Part shown: positions 35,701 through 47,700 of the stretch, one piece after another | Layout of the letters: each line of letters starts with the position of its first letter | Position numbering within the stretch: the stretch's first letter is position 1 | NCBI GenBank assembly: GCA_011033025.1 | Contig: WFMF01000397.1 | Span: 62,001-126,000 of the forward strand | Direction: 5' to 3' | Origin: Beroe forskalii | Lineage: Eukaryota > Ctenophora > Nuda > Beroida > Beroidae | DNA length: 64,000 nucleotides | Translations under genes and position numbers: made by a program | Notes under the pieces: model-generated | Database searches by the model: none | What the model was told of the DNA's origin: nothing | What the model saw: the letters and a program-made list of their open reading frames with translations, nothing else

Positions 35701-38700
35701 TCTCGGAAATGAATAAAATAATTACAACTTGATAAAAGTCAGGCGGCAAGATAAGACCGGATTTGCGTTCTCCCTCTCACGGCTTCTGCTACTTACCTTA
35801 ACATTTTATTTTCTAAAGCTTCTAGGAATCTAGGCTTAAATGTTTTTGATAAGCAACATGCTCTTTTTGATCGTTTGTTTCACTTTGGTAATGATGTGAG
35901 TGTGTCTCGTCAGGGTTTGTGTTGAGAAACACAGTTTGTTTAAACCAACATTTGAAACAGTAGCCGTTCGGTCTGATGTTTGCTTACCTTGATCAGGAGA
36001 CATTGTAGACCCCCCATGATCGGACCCTCCCTCCTCACTACTCCTCCTCTCCGCACTACTCTGGAAGTGTTGTAAACTGGATACCCTCGCCCGTAGTTCC
36101 CCACACTCCGTTAGCAGAGTGTTGTGTTCCGCTTGTAGCGCATCTAACTTCTCCTGTCGTTCTCGGAGTGTCTCGCGTTCCTTGTCCACCGCACTCTGCG
36201 GAGAGTGATATATAATGACATAATCATCCTAAGTGCCGTCATTAGGTGTTTTTAAGCATTGTGCTGTGACTCATGGGCCACCATTATAGTATTATCATAA
36301 GCCCCTCGAACTTCTATAATGATGAATATATTATGTCATCCCTGGCCCTTGCAGCTATTACAATAACACTGGACAATGGTGTCCGATTAACAGCAATTAT
36401 TGACTAAACTAGAGGGCTACTGTCCGCTATATCATCATTTACCACTTTACTAATTTATTTCATGCACACCACACCAAGACACATACCCATTAATAGAACT
36501 CCTGCACAGTTCTGCGTAATTATTAACTATTCCCACCCCTCTAGAGGTCGGTGTTATAAGCATTATGATCCTACAGACATATATCCTGCCACTTTATGTG
36601 ACAGTGTGACATGCACACCACAGAACACGGGATGAAGTGCAGCTGTATCGCAGCTACAATATACGTTATTATCGTAGGTGGTAGCTGGTATCTCTCAATA
36701 TTGCGAGGGGAGGAGGCTGCGTGCTTCGTGTTAGATATCTCACTGTTATAACGATACTTTCATCATTTTGTTACTGCTTAAGGTATCTCACTGTTATAAC
36801 GACACAAACTTTCATTATTTGTTATAGCTCCTAAAACTTTTACAGCCTTAGGTATCTCAGTCTCACTGTTATAACGACAAACGTGCATCATTTCGTTACT
36901 GCTTTTACAGCATTAGATATCTCACTGTAAAAGCGACACAAACGTCCCTCATTTTGTTACTGCCCTTAAGACCTCTACAGCCTTAAGTATCTTATTATTA
37001 GTTCCTTATTTTGTTACTGCCCTTAAGACTTTTACAGCATAAGATATCTTACTATTATGACGAAAAACTTAAATCATTTTGTTATATGGACACAGCCCTT
37101 AATAATACTTTTAAAGTCTTAAAACCTCATTTTTCTCAAAATTAAAACCTCACTTATGGCTTATGTGATGGTCAGAGCCTATAAATAACCCTTCCAATCG
37201 ATTCAGCGCCCCAAAACATGGGTTTAGACACCTAACATGCCACAGTTTGACTTGGAAATATATCACGTGAAATTGGCTCAAAATTCCACGATCAGCAGGG
37301 CGTGGGTCACTATTTATGTGATTGTCAGAGCATAAAAATAACCCTTCCAATCGATTCAGCGTCTCAAAAACATGGGTTTAGACACCTAACATGCCACAGT
37401 TTGATTTTTGAAATACATCAGGTGAAAATGACTCAAAATTCCCACGATAAGGTGGGCGTGGTCACTAATGGCTTATGTGATGGTCAGAGACTAAAATAAC
37501 CCTTGCAACCGATTCAGCGTCCCAAAAACATGGGTTTTAGACCATCATGTGCTATATATGTCTATAAATATTTTTCGTTCTGCATCCATGAATTTTCCCA
37601 CGGTCAGAAAATGGTCAATTTTCGAGTTTCAAGGTATTTTTTAACTGGTTTTATATGTTTTCTAACATGATAAGAAGCACAAATAACATAGTGGGATACG
37701 TTAACGAATTTTTGCAGGGTACATGCATATACTGACCAGACTAAAAAGGTTATTTGACATTTGCCACAACGTGCATCACAGATAGTATAACCACAACACC
37801 GTTCCTTAGTTGCGAATATTCTTGAAGTGTTTTACCTAGTTTGAGCATCTTCGTAGAGAGCATTGAGTTTGTTGAACTGCGCCCGGATGTCGTGTTCCAG
37901 GGAAATAGCTGATTCTTCCTTCTGTCTTGCTTCCTCTAGTTGGTGCTGAGTCTTGGTTAGCGCAGCACTCAGTTCCCTCAACTCCGCTGAACCTGAAGGC
38001 ACAAAGATATCATTCGGATAACAGGTATTGATGTTATTTAAGATAATACACCGAACAAGTCAACAAGAGGTTTTACCGAAACATCAAAACGACAGAATTA
38101 CATAATTTGTTCTGAATTATTTTGATATAGTGATGCCGATGGGTTGAAGCACATATTTCGTTTCACAGGAAGTCCCAACAACTCTACAAGTTACAACTGT
38201 AGTCGTATGATGAATTATCCTGTGATTTCACAGAATAAAAGCGAATCCAATGAAAGTTAAATCCTGATAAAAGTTCCAGAAAAATGTCACATTCCAATAT
38301 CTAATTGTTCTTCAGCCCATTTTCATTGAGCGCAATCAGCAATGGATTCTGAGAAAAACTAAAACCATGTTCAAACTTGGCCAAAGCTTTCCCTTTTAAT
38401 TGACCGCCAAATTCTACGATTGTCTTGAATAATATTAATGACAATATTCATTGCTACTCGTTCATCTGACAGCTCAAGCAAGTAATGAATTAGCGCGTGG
38501 GGAGACGAGCCGTTCCTCGCACGTATCATAATATCAAACTGATGCTACGTGGAGTGAAGATGATAACATTAGGGCGCTAATGGGCACATGGTAGAAGTTA
38601 CAAAAGTGCGAACAATTAGGGAAATTATTCGCATTATCATCTACGGCATCTTTTCCTAGAAATCTGAAGTTTTGAGTGCCGCAATGCCAATTTTATCGAT

Positions 38701-41700
38701 AAAATACGACACATTTGACTGTCACATATTTCATTATTCTCTTTATTGGATTGCGTGTTCAAGTCCCTGTTCACCCGCACGTATGTCATTCCACAACCTG
38801 TAGAATGTAGCCCAATGTAGAACGTGTATATTTATAACATCCTGTTGCTAATTGGTGTGTCAAAACCCAACTGTTGAGCTGCTACAGCTGCAGCTTTATA
38901 ATAGAAGTGTCCAATGTTAGGAATGCTCAGTACGTGTCACCCAAACTTGGATACACATAAAGTTTAACATAAGAAATTCCCCATTACATCTCATGATAAT
39001 AACATCACTTTCCACTGCCTATTTCCCACGTGCGCGCAGCACATATTGTTACGTTGCCCTGATACAATTAATATAGCATCAGATCTCCCCACGAGCTCCC
39101 ACCTTTGCTCAGTCTAGAGCCCCTGCCGCGCCTCGTTGATACTTTGATACATACATAGCATTGTCAGATCCCACACAATTTCCCACCTTTGCTCTGGTGC
39201 TGCTCCAGCTCAGCTTGCAAGCTCTGTCTCGCCTCGTTAGCTGTCTTCAGTTTCTCCGTCAGAGTGGCGATCTCCTCCCAGTTCTGAGATATCAGTTCCT
39301 CCGACGCGCTTTTAACGGATTGCTCGCTCTGACTTAGCTCCCGCAGCGCTAACTCGTGCGCCTCGCTAATCTCTTTGTACTGAGAGGAGTAAATGAGTGT
39401 TAATTGTTTTTTAAATTACCAGTGAATAAAACGTCAAAGTATGACGTCAGAGAATTGAAAATTGTTAACGTTTTAATGGGTTTGACGTACCATGTTCACA
39501 TATGGTATATCGGAAGTAATGAAACGTAATTGGTTTTCGATATTTCGCTATAAAAGTTCTACCTTAATACTTTGTCGTTTTATTCGTCGAAAAATTAGCT
39601 AAGAATGTTAAATTCAATGTTTTTAATTGTTTTAATTCGAAAGCAAATTAATTAGCGAAGGTGAGAGCTCCGTTTTTCCGGGTACAAGGTGGTTTCATGT
39701 TTAGATGTTCTCTTGAGGCATGTCACGTGACATGCACATTATATCACGTGGTCACAAGGTTAATTTAGCGTACGTGCTACGCAGTTGGTGTCATTTGAAA
39801 CCTGTTCGTTATATTATGTTTTATATCAAACCGTTTTATAGTAAACCACTTTAAACCCATTGAATTTTAAATGCAATATGCAAGGTGTATCATGTACCGA
39901 AAAGAATAGTTTCGCTTTCGTGGGAATTTTCGTTAATATATAACCGAGAAATTTATATCGTTCAAGAAAACGTGTTTCATGTAAAAAGATATATAATGAA
40001 CAAGGCGTTTCCCATGCGAATTATGAAACCAGTCTCACTAAGAGTGTCTCCTTGGAGCCAGCAGGCCCCACCTTACCTCCATATAGTCTAGCTACCTTCC
40101 TACCACCAACATAATTTATTGTAACCAGTTTCGTTTTGCTTAGGAGTGAGGAAGGCAAAGAGCAACTAGAACTCTTCCTTTTCATGTGTTCTCCGAGCAT
40201 TCTTCCCTCATCAAAATTTCTTAAATTTGATGAAAATATACAAAAATTTGTGCTGTGGACGCTGTTATAGCCACCTACATCGCCTCTTTCACCTGTTGAG
40301 CGTGTTGTTTAGCGAGGACCACTTGGGATTGCAGACTTTCTTCCCGAGCAGTCAACTCGATGATCTTGTGCTGCAGGTCAGTTATCTTAGCTGTCTGCTC
40401 CTTCAGCCGTGAGGCTTGCACTGATATAGTCTCATCCGTCTCTGGAAGATAAGGACTTCAGCTTAGGAGATGTTTAAACGATTTACTGATATACGACAGA
40501 ATTTTCATCAGAAGCTTTCGAAAATCCTGTGATTATCGTCGTCAGCTCTAATTCTATTAGAGCTGATAAGGCATGGATGAATTACGTATTTATGGTATTT
40601 TATCTTGATTAATTCGGAATTCCCAATTCCCATCACCTAGATAGATTTCGTGAATACTGAAACCAGGCATTGGGATTTGGGATTTGGGAAATGGGAATGG
40701 ACCAAGGTTAGTCTCATTGCTATGGCTTGTGAGACACAGTAATATCGGAACAGCATAATATGCTACTATTTAATAATATAGTTTGCGACATTGTCTCGAA
40801 AGGCTCGGAAAAATGCATGCATGTCAACAGGAACATTTCCGAGACAGTGTTTGTATAGAATCCCATAATGCCGACTAGTAAATCGTTATAACTGTTTCTG
40901 GGGCATGTCTTAGTTGGCCACACAATCGATATAAAAGCGTTTTACCTTTACTAATTCTTAACCGGGAAAAACATAGACCGATAGAATTTTATTTTTCTGG
41001 GAAAAATTCCTTTAACAGTTCTAAGAACAGCACTGAGTGCATGCGCAGAAATTTTCATAAAAAAGCATTCTAATAATCGAACGTCATCGTTTTTCATCCG
41101 ATTAAAACTTTAAAAGTGAGATTAAAATACTAATATAATCACCGCGAAGTCATGAAATCGTCTCGGAAATGAATAAAATAATTACAACTTGATAAAAGTC
41201 AGGCGGCAAGATAAGACCGGATTTGCGTCCTCCCTCTCACGGCTTCTGCTACTTACCTTAACATTTTATTTTCTAAAGCTTCTACGAATCTAGGCTTAAA
41301 TGTTTTTGATAAGCAGCATGCTCTTTTTGATCGTTTGTTTCACTTTGGTAATGATGTGAGTGTGTCTCGTCAGGGTTTGTGTTGAGAAACACAATTTGTT
41401 TAACCAACATTTGAAACAGTAGCCGTTCTGACTGATGTTTGCTTACCCTGATCAGGGGATAGAGTGGACTGCCCTGAGAGTGATGTTTGCTTACCCTGAT
41501 CAGGAGACATTGCAGACCCCCCATGATCGGACCCTCCCTCCTCACTACCCCTCGTCTCCGTACTACTCTGGAAGTGTTGTAAACTGGATACCCTCGCCCG
41601 TAGTTCCCCGCACTCCGTGAGCAAGGTGTTGTGTTCGGCTTGCAGCGCATCTAACTTCTCCTGTCGTTCTCGCAGTGTCTCGCGTTCCTTGTCCACCGCA

Positions 41701-44700
41701 CTCTGCGGAGAGTGATATATAATGACATAATCATCCTAAGTGCCGTCATTAGGTGTTTTTAAGCATTGTGTTGTGACTCATAGGCCACCATTATAGCATT
41801 ATCATAAGCCCCTCCAAAGTCCTAATGATGAATATATTATGTCATTCCTGGCCCTTGCAGCTATTACAATAACACTGGACAATGGTGTCCGATTAACAGC
41901 AATTATTGACTAAACTAGAGGGCTACTGTCCACGCTATATCATCATTTACCACTTTACTAATTTATTTCATGCACACCACACCAAGACACATACCCACAT
42001 AGAACTCCTGCACAGTTCTGCGTAATTACTAACTATTCCCACCCCCTAGAGGTCGGTGTTATAAGTATTACGTGATCCTACAGACATATATCCTGCCACT
42101 TTATGTGACAGTATGACATGCACACCACAGAACACGAGATGAAGTGCAGCTGTATCGCAGCTACAATATACGTTATTATCGTAGGTGGTAGCTGGTATCT
42201 CTCAATATTGCGAGGGGAGGAGGCCGCGTGCTTCGTGTTAGATATCTCACTGTTATAACGACAAACGTGCATCATTTTGTTAAGTTTCTTTTACAGCCTC
42301 AGAGTTAGGTATCTCACTGTTATAACGACAAACGTGCATCATTTTGTTACTGCCCTTAAGACTTTTACAGCCTTAGGTACCTCACTGTTATAACGAAAAC
42401 CTTTCCTCATTTTGTTGCTTCCCTCAAGACTTTAACAGCCTTAGATATCTTATTATTATGACGGGAAACTTTCATTTTGTTATATGGGCACAGCCCTAAA
42501 TGAAACTTTTAAAGTCTTAAATATCTCACTTTTGCATCGATTCCCTCCCTGGCCAGGGAGGTAACCCCCCGCGGAATAAAAAAAACTGGCCAGGGGTATA
42601 AGTTAGACATTTCAGTGTCACAGGGTGTATAATATTAATTCCCGCCCTGGCCAGGGCGGTAACCCCCCGCGGTAAAAAGAAAACTGGCCAGGGGTATAAG
42701 TTAGAGATTTGAGTGTCACAGGGTGTTAATATATAAGAATAATAATATATATCATGATAATTGGGAGCAAATTTGAAACGCTGAGATCTCGAGAACGGGA
42801 AATGGTAGAGCCATGATCGAGGTCAGGTTTTGTTGATCTAAGATGGGAAAGTGTTATAGGCTATAAGAGAAGTTCTGGCGACGTCATTATCACGTCACTA
42901 TGACGTCATCAACTTAGCGAAATTTTATTGCTTTTTTAGCGAAAATAGGTCATTTTCGAGCGCATTTTTGACCAAGAAGGAATGGAGATAGCTCAAAAAT
43001 TTTGAAAAATCGTTAGTTGGAAATTTAAAGAGCTTTCAGAAAATTATACGGATCATTGGGCTAAGAAGGAATGGAGATAGCTCAAAAATTTTGAAAAATC
43101 GTTAGTTGGAAATTTAAAGAGCTTTCAGAAAATTATACGGATCATTGGGCTATCTCGATTTTTCATCGAGATATACGCGATTTTCCAAATTATAGGACAA
43201 AACTTAAATGAGTGATATGACAAGAACTGCAACTTATCTTGAGATGAGACCGGTCAAAGTATGTTGTACTAAGGCGGAATTGTCTTATAGGCTATATGGG
43301 AAGTTGGTTTCAGCTTATTTGGGTGCTGTGATGACGTCATCAAAATCGCGTAAAACCACTAAAATAGCGTATTTTGTGATAGAACGCTATTTTGCGCTAC
43401 TTTTACATATCCAACTCCTAGATTATGTGGGTCATAATAACGGGGGTCCGAATAACGGGAGTCCGAATAACGGGGGTCCGAATAACGGGGGTCCGAATAT
43501 CGGGGGCCCGAATAACAGGGGTCCGAATAACGGGGGTCCGAGTAACGGGGGTCCGAATAACGGGGGTCCGAATAACGGGAGTCCGAATATCGGGGGTCCG
43601 AGTAACGGGGGTCCGAATAACGGGGGTCCGAATAACGGGGGTCCGAATAACTGGGAAATATACGATGGACTAGTGAAGCACGTGAGTTCACGCGGACGTT
43701 TTGTAGAAATTAGGGGATTTGAAGAAATTGATATTTACGCAGCATTTTCGACTTGATCATGTTGAAATGAGTTTAAATACGACTAATGCGCATGAAATTA
43801 GATCTGGTTGCCATATTTTAGCACGTGAGTACACACGGACGTTTTGTAGAAATTAGGGGATTTAAAGAAATTGATATTTACACGGGATTTTCGACTTGGT
43901 TACGTTGAAATGAGTTCAAATACGACTAATGCACGTGAAATTAGATCTGGTTGCTATATTTAAGCACGTGAGTACACACGGACGTTTTGTAGAAATTAAA
44001 ATATATCAATTCTAGTAATTTCAAGTTAGAATAACTTAGTTTTGGACTTCCTCAGGGTGATTTATGTGGGTAAGACTTGCGTATGGGCTAGTAACGAGGG
44101 TTCGGACTACGTGAGGCAAGTTACGTGGGTCGAAACTGCCTTTGGGCAAGTAACATGGGTTCAAACTACATACATCTGTCAAGATATCACCACCAAAACC
44201 GTTGGACGGTTGGTCTAGTAACCCCCCGCGGGTTTGGATGTGACAACGGAACCTGAAAAGAGACAAAATGGGCTGATCACATCCAAACCAGCGGGGGGTT
44301 ACTAGACCAACCGTCCAACGGTTTTGGTGGTGTAATTCCCGCCCTGGCCAGGGCGGTAACCCCCCGCGGTAATAGAAAAGACTGGCCAGGGTATATATTA
44401 GAGATTTGAGTGTCACAGGGTGATATAATAATATCAGGGCGCTGGCAAGCGCCCGCAGCCACGGAAAAAAAAAACCCGAGGGCATCTGCCCGAAGGGCAG
44501 ATGCCCTCGGCCCGAAGGGCCGAGGGCAGCCCAACAGGCCAGCAGTCCCGGCCCGAAGGGCCGGGACTGCTGGCCAGACACTCCTAACAAGCCAGTAGTA
44601 CCAGCATGAAGTGCTAAAAGTGGTAGCGGAACCGTTTTTCAAGTATTGAAAAATACGTTTGCCAGCGCCTATTATATAAAATTATAGTGAATTGCGAAAA

Positions 44701-47700
44701 TCGCGATTTTCGAGCCGTGCTTTCAACCTGTTAATTTGATCCGTTGGTCACGAAAATTCACAGAGACGTAGTCCATGACTCGAACAACAAATCCTGAAAA
44801 TTTCATGAAAATCGACCGCGTCGTTTTCTCACAATAAATTACCAAAAAAATGCTATTTTGCCAAAAATTAGAAGATGGACTACGACGACCCGACTCGATG
44901 ATAAAAATTATGTTTGAGTGTTCTCGAAAACCATAAAAAATAGAATCATAATCTAAACGGCATAAGAAACTTCAGAATGATGTACGTGCATTAGGCCATA
45001 TTAAATTTTAAAATGATAATCGCTTAATTGGTTAATTGGCCAATTAAAGTAATTATCGCGTATAACTCAAAAAGTAAAAATGATAACGTCTTAATTTTAA
45101 CGGCATTATTAACTGACGTCGAAACTACGATTAATTCGTTTCATTCAAGTATCGGTTGCCAACCGCTTAATTAGTTAATTGGCCAATTAAAGTAATTATC
45201 GCGTATATCTCAAAAAAGTAAAAATGATAACGTCTTAATTTGAACGGCATTATTACCTTTTACGTGAAAACTACGATTAATTCGTTTCATTCAAGTATCG
45301 GTTGCCAATCGCTTTATTGGTTAATTGGCCAATTAAAGTAATTATCGCGTATAACTCAAAAAGTAAAAATGATAACGTCTTAATTTTAACGGCATTATTA
45401 ACTAACGTCGAAACTACGATTAATTCGTTTCATTCAAGTATCGGTTGCCAACCGCTTAATTAGTTAATTGGCCAATTAAAGTAATTATCGCGTATAACTC
45501 AAAAAGTAAAAATGATAACGTCTTAATTTTAACGGCATTATTAACTTACGTCAAAACTACGATTAATTCGTTTCATTCAGGTATCGGCTGCCAATCGCTT
45601 AATTAGATAATTGGCCAATTAAAGTAATTATCGCGTATAACTCAAAAAATAAAAACGATAGCGACGTAATTGCAACGGTATTATTTACTTAAGCTAAAAT
45701 TACGTTTTATACGTTCAATTTGAGTACCGGTTGTCAACTGCTTGATTAGATACTTGACCAATTAAAGCAATTATCGCGTATAACCTAAAAAGTAAAAATG
45801 ATAGTGACTCTATTCCAACGGTATTATTTACTTGAGCCAAAATTACGTTTTGTATATTTAATTTGAATACCGGTTGTCAAATGCAGAATCGGAAAAGTAG
45901 GGTGGGCCTTGGTTTTTTTGGTTTTTTTGGTATTTTTGGTTTTTTGGTATTTTTTGGTATTTTTTGGTTTTTTTGGTTTTTTTTGGGTTAGGTTTTTTCA
46001 AAAATTTTGACTTTTTTCATGCCAATATGGATTGTTGATGCTATTAATGTGTTGTTATTGATATTACTATAGTTTCAAACAATATTCATTAGTTTTATCG
46101 ATGTTTTGGGTGATTTGTGGTGTTTTATATGACATAATCAGTACATTAAGGCATTGTTTTGGTGAACTATCAGCAAAGCACTGCTCAAGAGTTGCCGAGG
46201 GTCAGCCAGCATGATCAGCAGGGGGTTAATAATGGTCAGACTTGAATCACCAGGCCAGGGGGCCACTCAGTGCTGAAATAAGGACATAGGGGCCCTGCAA
46301 ACTGCCAAGTGCTAGTGAACCAGGGGGTTTCTTAGGGCTCACTGGTTTGCTCATGGCTGATAAAGTTCAGACTAGTGTCATCTGAGATCAACAAGGTGTT
46401 TTGGAAAAGTCACCATTTCAAAGGATAGCCAAGGGTCGCCAGGGAGACAGTCACTTATGATTGTCCAATATCAAGGTACTGTAATGGTCAGAAGGAGCCA
46501 GGAGTTAGACAAGGTTAAGCAACGGGTCGCCATGCTACTATGGGATCAAAAGGCTTTTGAGGGAAGAAGTTGAGTGAGGACAATTAAGACATCAGATAAT
46601 CACTCATTCAGTTGTTATTAAGGGACAGCCAAGGTTCAGCATGAAGTCAGCCAATGGTCATGAAGGGACCACTATTGCAGTCAGAAGAGGCAAGAAGGTC
46701 ACTCAGGTTTTAACTTCTTGCTAGGGGTAAGTGAAACGTCAAATAGGTATCAGGAAAAGGTCAGTCAAATTTTCTCTGGGGTTGGTAAGGGTTTGCCAAG
46801 TGCAGTTTCGCCCTTGATTCACCTACCCTCCAAAGCAAAAAAAGAAATATTTCCTGTGTGCTGGCGGTATATAATATGCAACTTATGTCCATGCTGGAGT
46901 GGAGAGAACCTACATGTCTTTAATGAGCCATGCAGCTAGGACATCCACCACATTCAGCCAGGCAAGACTCTTGCCTGGCTGAATGTGGTGGATGTCCTAG
47001 CTGCATGGCTCATTAAACAAGGAACTGAAAACCGTAGGGCTCCATACAGGGCTAGCGCTGCACCTTCTGGTAATAATGTTGCGATGTATATGCATTTAGT
47101 TATAATATGCTCAAAATTAAGGGCCAGAAAAGGTTCTGTAAAGTATCCCCAGGGGTTAGGGTCACTCAGTCAGGTAGTGTTAGAATATGATTGTCTTGGT
47201 TCAGCAGGGAGGAATGTTAGGCCCAAAAAAGGTCTTCCAGGACTCAATAAAGCAGGAGCAATAAAGCTGAGGATAAGCCTAAGTATGTACATAAAATACA
47301 ATTGACAAGAAGCTCAGATAAGCTCATAACTCTATAATAAGGACCATGTTCAAACAGCTTTTGATAAACATTTATGTCCTAGAACAGTAATATGACCCCT
47401 TAGGCTAAGCTCGATTGGACCTGACCTGGAAAAAGTACCCACCAGACTCCAGTGTAAGGAGTTAAGGACCAATTTCAGAACGATTAGATGAGTGAAAATA
47501 TTCAATTATATTCAGTAAATTACACAATTATAGGTCGTTTAGGCTACATACCAAGCTCCTGTGGATCTACAGTCATATGGTAGACATCATAAAACAATCG
47601 AATTTTAACCTAAAAATCGTTTGGAAAGGTGCTAGAAATTAATAAAATGTAACCCAAAAAAACCTAAAAAACCTAAAAAACCAAAAAAACTAGGGTGGGG

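Larger units (their letters stand above)
32262..37130. repeat. tandem duplication, copy A (4.87 kb, TPR exons 12-15)
   Basis: Homologous to 37,742-42,530 almost end to end, introns included, with an offset of about 5.5 kb. Small indels and scattered substitutions, a few percent by eye, separate them. The same four exons with the same splice sites are present in both. The copy nearer the 3' end of TPR is this one. Confidence 0.92.
37742..42530. repeat. tandem duplication, copy B (4.79 kb, TPR exons 12-15)
   Basis: Upstream partner (with respect to TPR transcription) of copy A. All four exons are open with intact splice sites. It differs by a 48-bp duplication at the exon 12 donor and by fewer 3' tandem units. 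Confidence 0.92.

Noticed and set aside
44476..44575. Bacterial-type terminator or contaminating bacterial sequence
   Set aside because: GC-rich hairpins look terminator-like, but the block is continuous with animal repeat units on both sides and has no U-tract after the stems.
44036..44642. Minus-strand frames of 121-184 codons and a 62-codon plus frame
   Set aside because: They run through the 143-bp hairpin and the GAA-loop hairpins, which are structured repeats.
46718..47305. Two plus-strand frames on either side of the 99-nt palindrome
   Set aside because: No recognisable protein; both run into the palindrome arms and sit in a repeat-bounded block.
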